Shown: positions 26,037-34,251 of the stretch, in pieces
How positions within the stretch are numbered: the first letter of the stretch is position 1
How the letters are laid out: each line of letters opens with the position of its first letter
DNA from: Leucobacter rhizosphaerae
GTDB taxonomy: Bacteria; Actinomycetota; Actinomycetes; Actinomycetales; Microbacteriaceae
Reading direction: 5' to 3'
NCBI RefSeq assembly: GCF_022919175.1
Contig: NZ_CP095043.1
Span: 806,001-870,000 of the forward strand
DNA length: 64,000 nucleotides
Translations under genes and position numbers: made by a program
The notes under the pieces: model-generated
The model's database searches: none
Told to the model about the DNA's origin: nothing
The model's input: only the letters and a program-made list of their open reading frames with translations

Positions 26037-29000
26037 CTAGGCGATGATGGTGATGAGGTCGCCGGCTTCGACGGGGCGGGTGCTGGTGAACGCGATGCGT
26101 TCGATGGTGCCGGTGGTGGGCGCGGTGATCGCGGCCTCCATCTTCATGGCCTCGATCGTGGCGATGGGTTGTCCGGCCTCGACGGAGTCACCGGCTGCGA
26201 CCTTCACGGTGACGGTGCCGGAGAAGGGGGCGGCGACGTGGCCGGGGTTCGTGCGGTCCGCCTTCTCCGCGAGCTCCGCGGAGACGGTGACGCTCTCGTC
26301 CTTCACGAAGACCTGCCGGAGCTGCCCATTGACGCGCACCATGACGGTGCGAACACCCTTGTCGTCGGCCTCGCCGATCGCTTCGAGTCCGACGTAAAGG
26401 CGCACGCCCTTCGCGAGGTCGATGGCGTGCTCGCTGCCCGCGTCGAGCCCGTAGAGGTAGTCGGCGGTGTCGAGCACGGAGAGGTCGCCGTACTGCTCCC
26501 TCGCGGCCTCGTAGGCTGCGGTCGGCTGCGGGAACAGGAGCCGGTTCAGCGTCTGTCGCCGCTCCCCGCTCGAGCCGTCGAGGAGCGCCTGATCGGCGTC
26601 CGAGACTGGCGCGACGTCGATCTGCACGTTGCGACCCGCGAGGACCTTCGTGCGGAACGGTTCGGGCCAGCCACCCGGGATCTCCCCCAGTTCGCCCGCG
26701 AGGAACCCGACGACGGAGTCCGGGATGTCGTACGAGCCCGGGTTCTCCTCGAAGTCCTTCGGGTCGGCGTCGACCGCGGCGAGGTGCAGGGCGAGATCGC
26801 CGACCACCTTCGACGACGGGGTGACCTTCGGGATGCGGCCGAGGATGCGGTCCGCAGCCGCGTACATGTCCTCGATCTTCTCGAAGTCGTTCGCGAGGCC
26901 GAGCGCGATGGCCTGTTGGCGGAGGTTCGAGAGCTGCCCGCCCGGGATCTCATGCGTGTACACGCGCCCCGTCGGGCTGGGAAGTCCGGACTCGAACGGC
27001 CTGTACAGCGACCGGACCGCGTCCCAGTAGGGTTCGAGCGCGTACACGGCGTCCGCGTTCAGTCCCGTGTCCCGCTCCGTGTTCGCGAGCGCGGCGACGA
27101 GCGACGACAGCGACGGCTGGCTCGTGGTGCCCGACATCGGTGCCGACGCGACATCCACCGCGTCGACCCCGGCCGCTGACGCTGCAAGGAGCGTCGCGAG
27201 CTGCCCACCCGGGGTGTCGTGGGTGTGGAGGTGCACCGGCAGATCGAAGCGCTCCCGCAGGGCGGTCACGAGCTTCGCGGCCGCGGCCGGGCGGAGGAGC
27301 CCCGCCATGTCCTTGATCGCGAGCACGTGCGCGCCGGCCTCCACGATGCGCTCCGCGAGCTGCAGGTAGTAGTCGAGCGTGTACTTGTCCTCGTCCGGGG
27401 AGAGCAGGTTGCCGGTGTACGACATCGCCACCTCGGCGACCGCGGTCCCCGTCTCCCGGACGGCGTCGATCGCGACCCGCATCTGGTTCACGTCATTCAG
27501 TGCGTCGAAGATGCGGAACACGTCCACACCCGTCGCCGCGGCCTCCCGCACGAACGCCTGCGCGACCTGCTGCGGGTACGGCGTGTACCCGACCGTGTTC
27601 TGGCCCCGCAGTAGCATCTGGATCGGCACGTTCGGGAGTGCCTCGCGCAGCCCCGCGAGCCGCTCCCACGGGTCCTCGCCGAGGAACCGGAGCGCGACAT
27701 CGTAGGTCGCCCCGCCCCACGCCTCCACCGACCACAGCTCGGGCGTCAGGCGCGCCACGTAGGGCGCCACCCGGATCAGATCCTTCGACCGCACCCGGGT
27801 CGCGAGCAGCGACTGGTGAGCGTCGCGGAACGTCGTCTCCGTGACCGCGAGCGGCGTCTGCGCACGCAACGCCGCCGCGTACCGCTCCGGTCCGAGCTCC
27901 AGCAACCGCTGCCGATACCCCGCCGGAGCGGCCGCCGACAGATCGACCTCGGGCAGCTTCAGCGCAGGATCGATGTCCCCCGGCCGCTGCCCGTGCGGCT
28001 GGTTCACCGTCACGTTCGCGACGTGCTGCAGCAGCCGCGTCGCACGATCCTTCGGCTTGTTCATCTGCAGCAGCTCCGGCCGCTCCTCGATGAACGACGT
28101 CGACACGTCACCCGCCTGGAAATCGGAATCCGCGAGCACCGCCTGCAGGAACGGGATGTTCGTCGCGACACCGCGGATTCGGAACTCCGCCAGCGCGCGC
28201 CTGGCACGCGTCACCGCGGCCTCGAAATCCCGGCCGCGGCACGTCAGCTTCGCGAGCATCGAGTCGAAGTGCGGGCTGATCTGCGCGCCCGCGTTGATCG
28301 TGCCGCCATCCAGACGCACCCCGCCGCCGCCCGGCGACCGGTACGCCGTGATCCGACCGAGATCCGGACGGAACCCGTTCGCGGGATCCTCCGTCGTGAT
28401 CCGGCACTGCAGCGCCGCACCGCGCAGCACGATCCGGTCCTGCGTCAGCTCCAGCTCCTCGAGGGTCTGCCCCGCCGCGATCCGCATCTGCGACTGCACC
28501 AGATCCACATCCGTGACCTCCTCGGTCACCGTGTGCTCGACCTGGATCCTCGGGTTCATCTCGATGAAGACGTGCTCCCCAGCACGCGCCCCCTCGGTGT
28601 CCATCAAAAACTCGACCGTGCCCGCGTTCTCGTACCCGATCGACCGCGCGAACGCGACCGCGTCACGCGTCAACGCGTCGCGCTGCGTCTGCGACAGATT
28701 CGGGGCCGGCGCGATCTCCACGACCTTCTGGTGCCGACGCTGCACCGAGCAATCACGCTCGAAGAGGTGCACCGTCGCACCCGTCTTATCCGCCAGGATC
28801 TGCACCTCGATGTGCCGAGGCCGAAGCACCGCCTGCTCGATGAACATCGTCGCGTCACCGAACGCCGACTCAGCCTCACGCATCGCCGACTCCAGCGCGT
28901 CCCGCAGATCCTCCGCACGCTCGACCCGACGCATCCCCCGGCCGCCACCACCCGCGACCGCCTTCGCGAACACCGGGAACCCGATCTCAGCCGCACCCGC

Positions 29001-29435
29001 GACCAACGCGTCCAGATCCTTGGACGGCGGCGTCGACCGCAGCACCGGCACCCCGGCCGCGATCGCGTGCTCCTTCGCCGCGACCTTGTTGCCCGCCATC
29101 TCCAGCGCAAGCTTCCCCGGCCCGATGAACCGGATCCCCGCCGCCTCCGCCGCAGCCGCGAGCTCCGGGTTCTCCGATAAGAACCCGTACCCCGGGTAGA
29201 TCGCGTCGGCGCCCGACTCCCGCGCCACCCGCACGATCTCCGAGACATCCAGGTACGCCCGCACCGGATGCCCCACCGACCCGATCAGATACGCCTCATC
29301 CGCCTTCAGGCGATGCAGCGAATTCCGATCCTCGTACGGGAACACCGCCACCGTCTCAGCACCGAGCTCATGCGCCGCACGAAACGCGCGGATCGCGATC
29401 TCACCACGATTGGCAACCAAAATCTTGCTGAACAT
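26037..29435 (-). CDS. pyc: Pyruvate carboxylase
   Basis: Biotin enzyme that converts pyruvate to oxaloacetate, the main anaplerotic entry in many actinobacteria. It has 1132 aa, full length: an N-terminal biotin carboxylase domain (about 1-450; GGGGRGMR and HIEVQILAD segments), the central carboxyltransferase domain (about 530-800; FRDAHQSLLATR), the PYC-type linker, and a C-terminal biotinyl domain with the carrier lysine in EAMKME (Lys1098). ATG 29435 has AGAGGGG upstream. Divergent from the ParA-type gene across 171 bp. Confidence 0.98.
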   Translation of the reverse strand: MFSKILVANRGEIAIRAFRAAHELGAETVAVFPYEDRNSLHRLKADEAYLIGSVGHPVRAYLDVSEIVRVARESGADAIYPGYGFLSENPELAAAAEAAGIRFIGPGKLALEMAGNKVAAKEHAIAAGVPVLRSTPPSKDLDALVAGAAEIGFPVFAKAVAGGGGRGMRRVERAEDLRDALESAMREAESAFGDATMFIEQAVLRPRHIEVQILADKTGATVHLFERDCSVQRRHQKVVEIAPAPNLSQTQRDALTRDAVAFARSIGYENAGTVEFLMDTEGARAGEHVFIEMNPRIQVEHTVTEEVTDVDLVQSQMRIAAGQTLEELELTQDRIVLRGAALQCRITTEDPANGFRPDLGRITAYRSPGGGGVRLDGGTINAGAQISPHFDSMLAKLTCRGRDFEAAVTRARRALAEFRIRGVATNIPFLQAVLADSDFQAGDVSTSFIEERPELLQMNKPKDRATRLLQHVANVTVNQPHGQRPGDIDPALKLPEVDLSAAAPAGYRQRLLELGPERYAAALRAQTPLAVTETTFRDAHQSLLATRVRSKDLIRVAPYVARLTPELWSVEAWGGATYDVALRFLGEDPWERLAGLREALPNVPIQMLLRGQNTVGYTPYPQQVAQAFVREAAATGVDVFRIFDALNDVNQMRVAIDAVRETGTAVAEVAMSYTGNLLSPDEDKYTLDYYLQLAERIVEAGAHVLAIKDMAGLLRPAAAAKLVTALRERFDLPVHLHTHDTPGGQLATLLAASAAGVDAVDVASAPMSGTTSQPSLSSLVAALANTERDTGLNADAVYALEPYWDAVRSLYRPFESGLPSPTGRVYTHEIPGGQLSNLRQQAIALGLANDFEKIEDMYAAADRILGRIPKVTPSSKVVGDLALHLAAVDADPKDFEENPGSYDIPDSVVGFLAGELGEIPGGWPEPFRTKVLAGRNVQIDVAPVSDADQALLDGSSGERRQTLNRLLFPQPTAAYEAAREQYGDLSVLDTADYLYGLDAGSEHAIDLAKGVRLYVGLEAIGEADDKGVRTVMVRVNGQLRQVFVKDESVTVSAELAEKADRTNPGHVAAPFSGTVTVKVAAGDSVEAGQPIATIEAMKMEAAITAPTTGTIERIAFTSTRPVEAGDLITIIA

Positions 29436-29594
29436 CCAGGAACCCCTCTGTATCTGTTGTCACCGGTTGCCCAGACCGTCGAGTCATTCGATTTCAGACT
29501 ACATGGTAGCGAGCGGAGGCAGCGTCTCGCCAGATTCCGAGCGCCGTTCGCGCACGGCTCGGCAACTCCAGGGTGCTCTCGGCGACGAATCCAC

Positions 29595-29606
29595 TAAACT
29601 GATCGG
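29595..29606 (+). promoter_or_regulatory. -10 box of leaderless parA-like transcript
   Basis: TAAACT (29595-29600) lies exactly 6 nt before the GTG at 29607 with no ribosome site, the same layout as at 17196 and 18741. Confidence 0.6.
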
Positions 29607-30455
29607 GTGCATGTATTGAGTGTGAGCTCCCTGAAGGGCGGCGTCGGCAAGACGACCGTGACGCTCGGCCTGGCTTCGGCCGCGTTCTCGCGGGGTCTGC
29701 GGACCCTCGTGGTGGACTTCGATCCGCAGTCGGACGTGTCCACGGGCCTCGACGTGAACCCCGAGGGGTACGCGAACATCGCGGACGTGCTCGACAGCCC
29801 GAAGGAGAAGACCGTCCGCAGCGCGATCGCGCACAGCGGCTGGAACCAGTACCACGAGGGCGGCACGATCGACCTGCTCGTGGGCAGCCCGTCCGCCATC
29901 AACTTCGACGGCCCCCACCCGTCCGCGCGCGACATCTGGAAGCTCGAGGAGGCGCTCGCGACCGTGGAGTCCGAGTACGACCTCGTGCTCGTCGACTGCG
30001 CGCCGTCCCTGAACGCGCTGACGCGCACCGCCTGGGCCGCGAGCGATCGTGTGCTCGTCGTCGCGGAGCCGAGCCTCTTCGCCGTCGCCGCCACGGACCG
30101 CGCCCTGCGCGCGATCGAGGAGATCCGCCGCGGGGTCAGCCCCCGCCTGCAGCCGCTCGGGATCCTCATCAACCGCACCCAGCCGCAGTCGATCGAGCAC
30201 CAGTTCCGCATCCGCGAGCTCCGCGAGATGTTCGGCCCGCTCGTGCTGAACCCGCAGCTCCCCGAGCGCCCCTCGCTGCAGCAGGCCCAGGGCGCGGCGA
30301 AGCCCGTGCACATGTGGCCGGGTGAGGCCTCGCAGGAGATGGCCGGTAACTTCGATCTGGTCCTCGACCGGATTCTCCGCTCCGCCGGCATGGCCGACGC
30401 GCCCGCGGCGAAACCCACGGCCCGCGCGACCACCGTCTCGAGCGACGGGGCGTAA
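29607..30455 (+). CDS. ParA/MinD-type P-loop ATPase
   Basis: Deviant Walker ATPase of 282 aa. The Walker A motif is KGGVGKTT (10-17), followed by VDFDPQSD and a Walker B region VLVDCAPSLN. Such proteins position DNA or protein complexes by cycling on the nucleoid or membrane. No parB or parS-like element is next to it, so it is probably an orphan rather than the chromosomal ParA. Its C-terminal tail is Ala-rich. Its transcript seems leaderless. It is convergent with the Rv1830-type MerR gene (70 bp between stops). Confidence 0.88.
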   Translation: MHVLSVSSLKGGVGKTTVTLGLASAAFSRGLRTLVVDFDPQSDVSTGLDVNPEGYANIADVLDSPKEKTVRSAIAHSGWNQYHEGGTIDLLVGSPSAINFDGPHPSARDIWKLEEALATVESEYDLVLVDCAPSLNALTRTAWAASDRVLVVAEPSLFAVAATDRALRAIEEIRRGVSPRLQPLGILINRTQPQSIEHQFRIRELREMFGPLVLNPQLPERPSLQQAQGAAKPVHMWPGEASQEMAGNFDLVLDRILRSAGMADAPAAKPTARATTVSSDGA

Positions 30456-30525
30456 CGAGCCCACCGCCGTCGCACGCGGTAGCGGGGTGCCCGAAGGCTG
30501 GGAGCCTGCCCGAGGGCGGAGACCC

Positions 30526-31140
30526 CTAGGAGATCTTCCGCGACGAGCGGCGCGCGGCCAGCTCGTCGAGCGACGACTCGGGCGTTTCGCGGTGCTCGTC
30601 CATGTCGACGAGCGAGGTCTCGACCTCGCGCAGCACCTTGCCGACGGCGATGCCGAAGACGCCCTGGCCGCGGCTCACCAGGTCGATGACCTCGTCGTTC
30701 GAGGTGCAGAGGTAGACACTCGCACCGTCGCTCATCAGCGTCGTCTGCGAGAGATCGTGGACCCCCGCCTCATGAAGCTGTCCGACGGCGGTGCGGATCT
30801 GCTGCAGTGAGATGCCCGTGTCGAGCAGGCGCTTCACGAGCTTCAGCACGAGGATGTCGCGGAAACCGTACAGCCGCTGCGAGCCCGATCCCTTGGCCGA
30901 CTGCACCGTCGGCTCCACGAGCCCCGTCCGCGCCCAGTAGTCGAGCTGGCGGTAGCTGATGCCGGCGGCCCGGGCCGCCGTGGCGCCCTTGAAGCCGCCG
31001 TTCTGGTTGGGCCTCGGCAGGCCGTCGTCGAAGAGCAACTCGGGGTCGATCGAGTCCGCGAGCGGGATCTCGGTCAGCCCCGATTCGGGATCTGCCAGTG
31101 GAGCCTCCGCGTCACCCGACGGCCGCTGAGTGTGCTCCAT
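30526..31140 (-). CDS. MerR-family regulator, Rv1830 (ResR/McdR) type
   Basis: Predicted transcription factor of 204 aa from ATG 31140 with AAAGGA about 7 nt upstream; the frame further upstream is the promoter region. The MerR helix-turn-helix lies at about 50-120 (GISYRQLDYWARTGLVEP...GSGSQRLYGFRDILVLKLVKRLL). The C-terminal part lacks Cys ligands for metals. The order garA-Rv1828-like-Rv1830-like matches mycobacteria, though the nuclease gene Rv1829 between them there is absent. In M. tuberculosis Rv1830 affects growth and division control. A 19-bp dyad at 31244-31262 lies about 104 bp upstream. Confidence 0.88.
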   Translation of the reverse strand: MEHTQRPSGDAEAPLADPESGLTEIPLADSIDPELLFDDGLPRPNQNGGFKGATAARAAGISYRQLDYWARTGLVEPTVQSAKGSGSQRLYGFRDILVLKLVKRLLDTGISLQQIRTAVGQLHEAGVHDLSQTTLMSDGASVYLCTSNDEVIDLVSRGQGVFGIAVGKVLREVETSLVDMDEHRETPESSLDELAARRSSRKIS

Positions 31141-31243
31141 GGTGTTCCTTTCCCCAACGACGCACGTGCGCCGAACTCCCCCAACGCTACCCATCCGCCG
31201 AGTCGTGTGCAACGACCCCGGGACCGCAATTTCGGCGGGTCGA

Positions 31244-31262
31244 CTTCAAGTTTTACTTGAAG
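31244..31262. promoter_or_regulatory. Perfect 19-bp dyad upstream of the Rv1830-type gene, candidate FtsR operator
   Basis: CTTCAAGTTTTACTTGAAG: perfect 7-bp arms around 5 nt. A third half-site-like GGTTGAAAA follows at 31262-31270. It lies between the ftsR stop (31290) and the Rv1830-type start (31140). Its near copy is at 1784-1802 upstream of ftsZ. Confidence 0.6.
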
Positions 31263-31289
31263 GTTGAAAACATGCCGATCTCAGCGCGA

Positions 31290-31967
31290 TTACTGGCCCG
31301 AGAACTGCCGACGCAACACGCCGGAGCGCACCGTGTCGAGGTACCCCGCGAGCTCCAGCGAGTCCTCTGCGCTGAGCGGCGACCCGCTCTTCACTCCGCG
31401 GGTGGAAACGGCGTGCGAAATGAGCTCCGCCTCCCGCTCGGCAGCGACGCGGAGCGACCGGAGGTGGCGCGGGGTGATACCCCGCTCCGACAGCCGCAGC
31501 AGCGCCGTCAGCTGCGCCACGGCATCGTGCGGGAAGACCTCAGCGGCCGGCAGGAGCCCCGCCGCGATCGCTTCGCCGAGAAAACGGGAGGTGGCACCCG
31601 TCGAGCGGCGCAGCTCGTCGCTGCTGAGCACCCGCTTGGGGGCCAGCACACTCGACGCGCTCCGAGGGGTGGCGCCCGGAATGATCGGATCGAGCCCCTG
31701 ATCGAGGTCGTCGAGCACCTCGGCGATGACCTTGAGCGGCAGGTAGTGATCCCGCTGCAGGGTCAAGATGAGGCGCAGGCGCTCGATGTGCTCCTGCGAG
31801 AACTTGCGGTAGCCCGATTTGGTGCGCTCGGGCGTCACGAGGCCCTGCTCCTCGAGGAAGCGGAGCTTCGACGGGGTGAGGTCTGCGAAGTCGTCCTGCA
31901 GTCGAGCCAGCACCTGACCGATGCTGAGGAGTCCGGGAGCGAGCCTGCGAGCCCCCGCGGCACCCAC
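31290..31967 (-). CDS. ftsR: MerR-family division regulator FtsR (Rv1828 homologue)
   Basis: Transcription factor of 225 aa. The N-terminal MerR winged helix is at about 14-82 (SIGQVLARL...LTPSKLRFLEEQGLVTPERTKSGYRKFSQEHIERLRLIL), with a second helical domain typical of Rv1828. FtsR of C. glutamicum, encoded directly downstream of the GarA-type gene odhI, is reported to control ftsZ expression. The gene order here is the same: the GTG start follows the garA stop by 1 nt. Its likely binding sites within the window are the two dyads at 1784-1802 and 31244-31262 (inference). Confidence 0.88.
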   Translation of the reverse strand: MGAAGARRLAPGLLSIGQVLARLQDDFADLTPSKLRFLEEQGLVTPERTKSGYRKFSQEHIERLRLILTLQRDHYLPLKVIAEVLDDLDQGLDPIIPGATPRSASSVLAPKRVLSSDELRRSTGATSRFLGEAIAAGLLPAAEVFPHDAVAQLTALLRLSERGITPRHLRSLRVAAEREAELISHAVSTRGVKSGSPLSAEDSLELAGYLDTVRSGVLRRQFSGQ

Positions 31968-31968
31968 G

Positions 31969-32445
31969 CTAGAGCTCTTCCGCCAGGTCGAATCGGGACG
32001 CGAAGAAGGTGAAGCGGAATTTGCCGACCTGCACCTCGTCGCCGTCCGAGAGCCGCAGCTCGCCGTCGATGCGGGATCCGTCGCAGAACGTGCCGTTCAA
32101 CGAGCCCAGGTCCGCCACCGAGAACTCCGTGCCGTTGCGGCGGAACTCCGCGTGCCGGCGGGAGACGGTGACGTCGTCGAGGAAGATGTCGACCGCGGGG
32201 TGACGCCCGGCGACCGTGACGTCCTGATCGAGCAGGAACCGGGCGCCGAGATTCGGGCCGCGGCGGACGACGAGCAGGGCCGCGCCGGAGGGCAGCGCCT
32301 CGACCGCCTCGCGCTCATCGATCGTGAGGTCCGTGGCCCGCGCGCGGATCATCGATCCCAGGTCATCGCGGAACTGCTGGGTAGCACGTACCTCAGTGTT
32401 GTCTGCGCGACGTGCCTGGTGCTCGGCGTTCACGTCCTCACCCAA
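31969..32445 (-). CDS. garA: FHA-domain regulator GarA/OdhI
   Basis: Phosphoprotein that in related bacteria inhibits 2-oxoglutarate dehydrogenase (and other 2-oxoglutarate/glutamate enzymes) when unphosphorylated. The FHA domain (about 60-145) shows GRHPAVDIFLDD, SRRHAEF and SLNGTF. The N-terminal phosphorylation motif, ETTSVFR in mycobacteria, is RATQQFR here, so only the second Thr (near residue 22) remains. Length 158 aa assumes TTG 32445; GTG 32433 (154 aa) is equally possible because neither has a good ribosome site. It is followed by ftsR after 1 nt. Confidence 0.9.
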   Translation of the reverse strand: MGEDVNAEHQARRADNTEVRATQQFRDDLGSMIRARATDLTIDEREAVEALPSGAALLVVRRGPNLGARFLLDQDVTVAGRHPAVDIFLDDVTVSRRHAEFRRNGTEFSVADLGSLNGTFCDGSRIDGELRLSDGDEVQVGKFRFTFFASRFDLAEEL

Positions 32446-32525
32446 TTTCTACTCTCGAGGCGTCTGGTCGGACCCGCTGGTCCGGTCCCTCTACGCTATC
32501 GCAGGCGACCCTGAGCGCGCACCTC

Positions 32526-32544
32526 GATCGGAGAAATTCCGACA
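32526..32544. promoter_or_regulatory. Candidate RamB-type operator upstream of garA
   Basis: GATCGGAGAAATTCCGACA matches 16/19 the site at 34087-34105. Its core TCGGA-N5-TCCGA is a perfect inverted repeat. It lies just after the ramB stop and about 80-100 bp upstream of garA. Confidence 0.35.
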
Positions 32545-32546
32545 CC

Positions 32547-34070
32547 TTACGGCGTGGCGCGCATGCTCTCGACCGACCGGCGCTCCTGGGTCTCCAGAAA
32601 CTCGTACACCTCGTGCGAATCGACCCCCGGGAACGTGCCGGTCGGGAGCGCGGCGAGGAGACTCGTCGGCGTCGCCGCCTCCGGCCACGCGGCGGCCTGC
32701 CACTTCTTCGTCAGCTCGCTGGAGGCGCGTCGGCAGCAGCGATCGTCGGGGCAGAAGGACTGCGAACGGTGCGGGGTCTCCCGGCCGCGGAACCACTTCA
32801 CGTCTTCGAAGCGGACCCCGACGCTCACCGAGTACATCCCCTCCTTCGCCTTCTCGACCCGGGAGGTGCACCAGTAGGTGCCGCCCGCGGCCATATCGGT
32901 GTACTGGTACCACGGATTGAAGCGGTCGGGCTGGGCGAAGATCGTGCGCGCGGTCCAGTTGCGGCACACCTGCGCCCCCTCGAGGTTGCCGAGCGCGTCG
33001 GACGGGAAGCGGACCCCGTCGTTCTCGTACGCCTTGATGAGGGTGCCCGACTCGTGCGCCTTCATGAAGTGGACCTGCAGCCCGAGCCGCTCCGTCGCCA
33101 AGTTCGTGAAGCGGTGCGCGGCCATCTCGTAGGAGACCCCGAACGCGTCGCGGAGATCCTCCATCGAGATCCGGCGCTGCTTCTTCGCCTCCTCCAGCAG
33201 CCCGACGGTCGCCGCCTCCGGGAGCAGCACGGCTCCCGCGAGGTAGTTCGCCTCGACCCGTTGCCGCAGGAAGTCGCCGTAGTTGCGGGGCTCCTCGTGC
33301 CCGCAGACCACACTCGCGAGCGCACGCAGGATCGGAGCCCGCGCGTCACGGGACGGCAGGTTGCTGCTCAGGTAGATGCGGCCGTTGCGGCGGTCGATGA
33401 CCGAGCGGGTCGAGTGCGGCACACTCGCGACGTAGTGGAGCTGGAACCCGAGCTTCTCCGCCACCGTGGAGATGAGCTGCTGCGACACGGGGCCGCCCGC
33501 GTACCCGGCGCTGTCGAGCAGGTTCGTGGCGGCCGACTCGAGGTCGGCGAAGTAGTTGCCCGCGGTCCGCATCTCGCTGCGCAGCTCGGTGTTCGCGCGC
33601 CGCGCCTCCTCCGGCGTCGCGGCCCGCTCGCCGTGCAGACGCTCGACCTCCTGGTGCAGTCCGAGGATCGCGCGGAGCGTCTCGTCGCTCGTCGCCTTCG
33701 ACACCCGCACGGGCTGGATCCCGAGCGACCGGAACACCGTGCCGCGCTGCGCCCGCTCCACTGCGATCTCGAGCGCCGCGCGTTCGTTCGGCGCCTCGTC
33801 GACGAGCAGTTCGTCGACGGTGACACCGAGCGCCCCAGCGAGGGCGCGGAGCAGCGGCAGTCGGGGCTCGCGCTTGCCGTTCTCGATGGCCGAGAGCTGC
33901 GAGGGCGCGCGGTCGACCGCGGCCGCGAGCTGCTCGAGCGTCAAGCCCAGCTGGATCCGCTGCTCGCGCACGCGCCGGCCCAGGGTGAGCGCGTCCCCGC
34001 CCTCCGCATCCCCCGCGGGGTCCGCGGTGCGCGAGTGCGCGGAAGCGATTCCAGTCTCCAGAGTGGTCAT
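32547..34070 (-). CDS. ramB: XRE/ScfR-family regulator RamB
   Basis: Transcriptional regulator of acetate and glyoxylate metabolism in C. glutamicum. The N-terminal Cro/CI helix-turn-helix is at about 28-85 (REQRIQLGLTLEQLAAAVDRAPSQLSAIENGKREPRL). Then comes the IrrE/HTH_19-type region (NYLAGAVLLPEAA) and a C-terminal DUF2083-type domain with several Cys (QSFCPDDRCC). ATG 34070 gives 507 aa; ATG 34079 and a longer TTG/GTG form are possible, as no strong ribosome site is present. Divergent from aceB, its expected target, across 181 bp. Two copies of a GAAACTTC motif lie in that space. Confidence 0.9.
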   Translation of the reverse strand: MTTLETGIASAHSRTADPAGDAEGGDALTLGRRVREQRIQLGLTLEQLAAAVDRAPSQLSAIENGKREPRLPLLRALAGALGVTVDELLVDEAPNERAALEIAVERAQRGTVFRSLGIQPVRVSKATSDETLRAILGLHQEVERLHGERAATPEEARRANTELRSEMRTAGNYFADLESAATNLLDSAGYAGGPVSQQLISTVAEKLGFQLHYVASVPHSTRSVIDRRNGRIYLSSNLPSRDARAPILRALASVVCGHEEPRNYGDFLRQRVEANYLAGAVLLPEAATVGLLEEAKKQRRISMEDLRDAFGVSYEMAAHRFTNLATERLGLQVHFMKAHESGTLIKAYENDGVRFPSDALGNLEGAQVCRNWTARTIFAQPDRFNPWYQYTDMAAGGTYWCTSRVEKAKEGMYSVSVGVRFEDVKWFRGRETPHRSQSFCPDDRCCRRASSELTKKWQAAAWPEAATPTSLLAALPTGTFPGVDSHEVYEFLETQERRSVESMRATP

Positions 34071-34086
34071 GCCCTCCATGGTGCCA

Positions 34087-34105
34087 GATCGGGAAACTTC
34101 CGACA
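34087..34105. promoter_or_regulatory. Candidate RamB operator 1 (ramB-aceB intergenic)
   Basis: GATCGGGAAACTTCCGACA, 17-35 bp upstream of the ramB start. It is a near-palindrome (TCGGG-N5-TCCGA) and matches the site at 32526-32544 (16/19). Confidence 0.45.
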
Positions 34106-34114
34106 AGGAGAAGA

Positions 34115-34130
34115 ATCGCGAAACTTCACC
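34115..34130. promoter_or_regulatory. Candidate RamB operator 2 (ramB-aceB intergenic)
   Basis: ATCGCGAAACTTCACC shares ATCGSGAAACTTC with operator 1, in direct orientation, 28 bp away. It lies about 120-137 bp upstream of aceB. Confidence 0.4.
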
Positions 34131-34251
34131 CCCGATATGGCGCCCACTCCCCCTGCGGGCCCCCGCAAGATGGAACTACGCCGCAATTCGCGGCTGGTTC
34201 GGGATCAGCCGAACGACTCAGGCTCCACCCCTCCAGGCAAAGGACACGCAC

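Noticed and set aside
27816..29199. Two plus-strand frames of about 450 codons opposite pyc
   Set aside because: Translations are Arg/His- or Ser-rich shadows of the biotin carboxylase domain.
32446..32460. A longer N-terminus for garA beyond TTG 32445
   Set aside because: No alternative start with a ribosome site; the FHA protein length is already normal.
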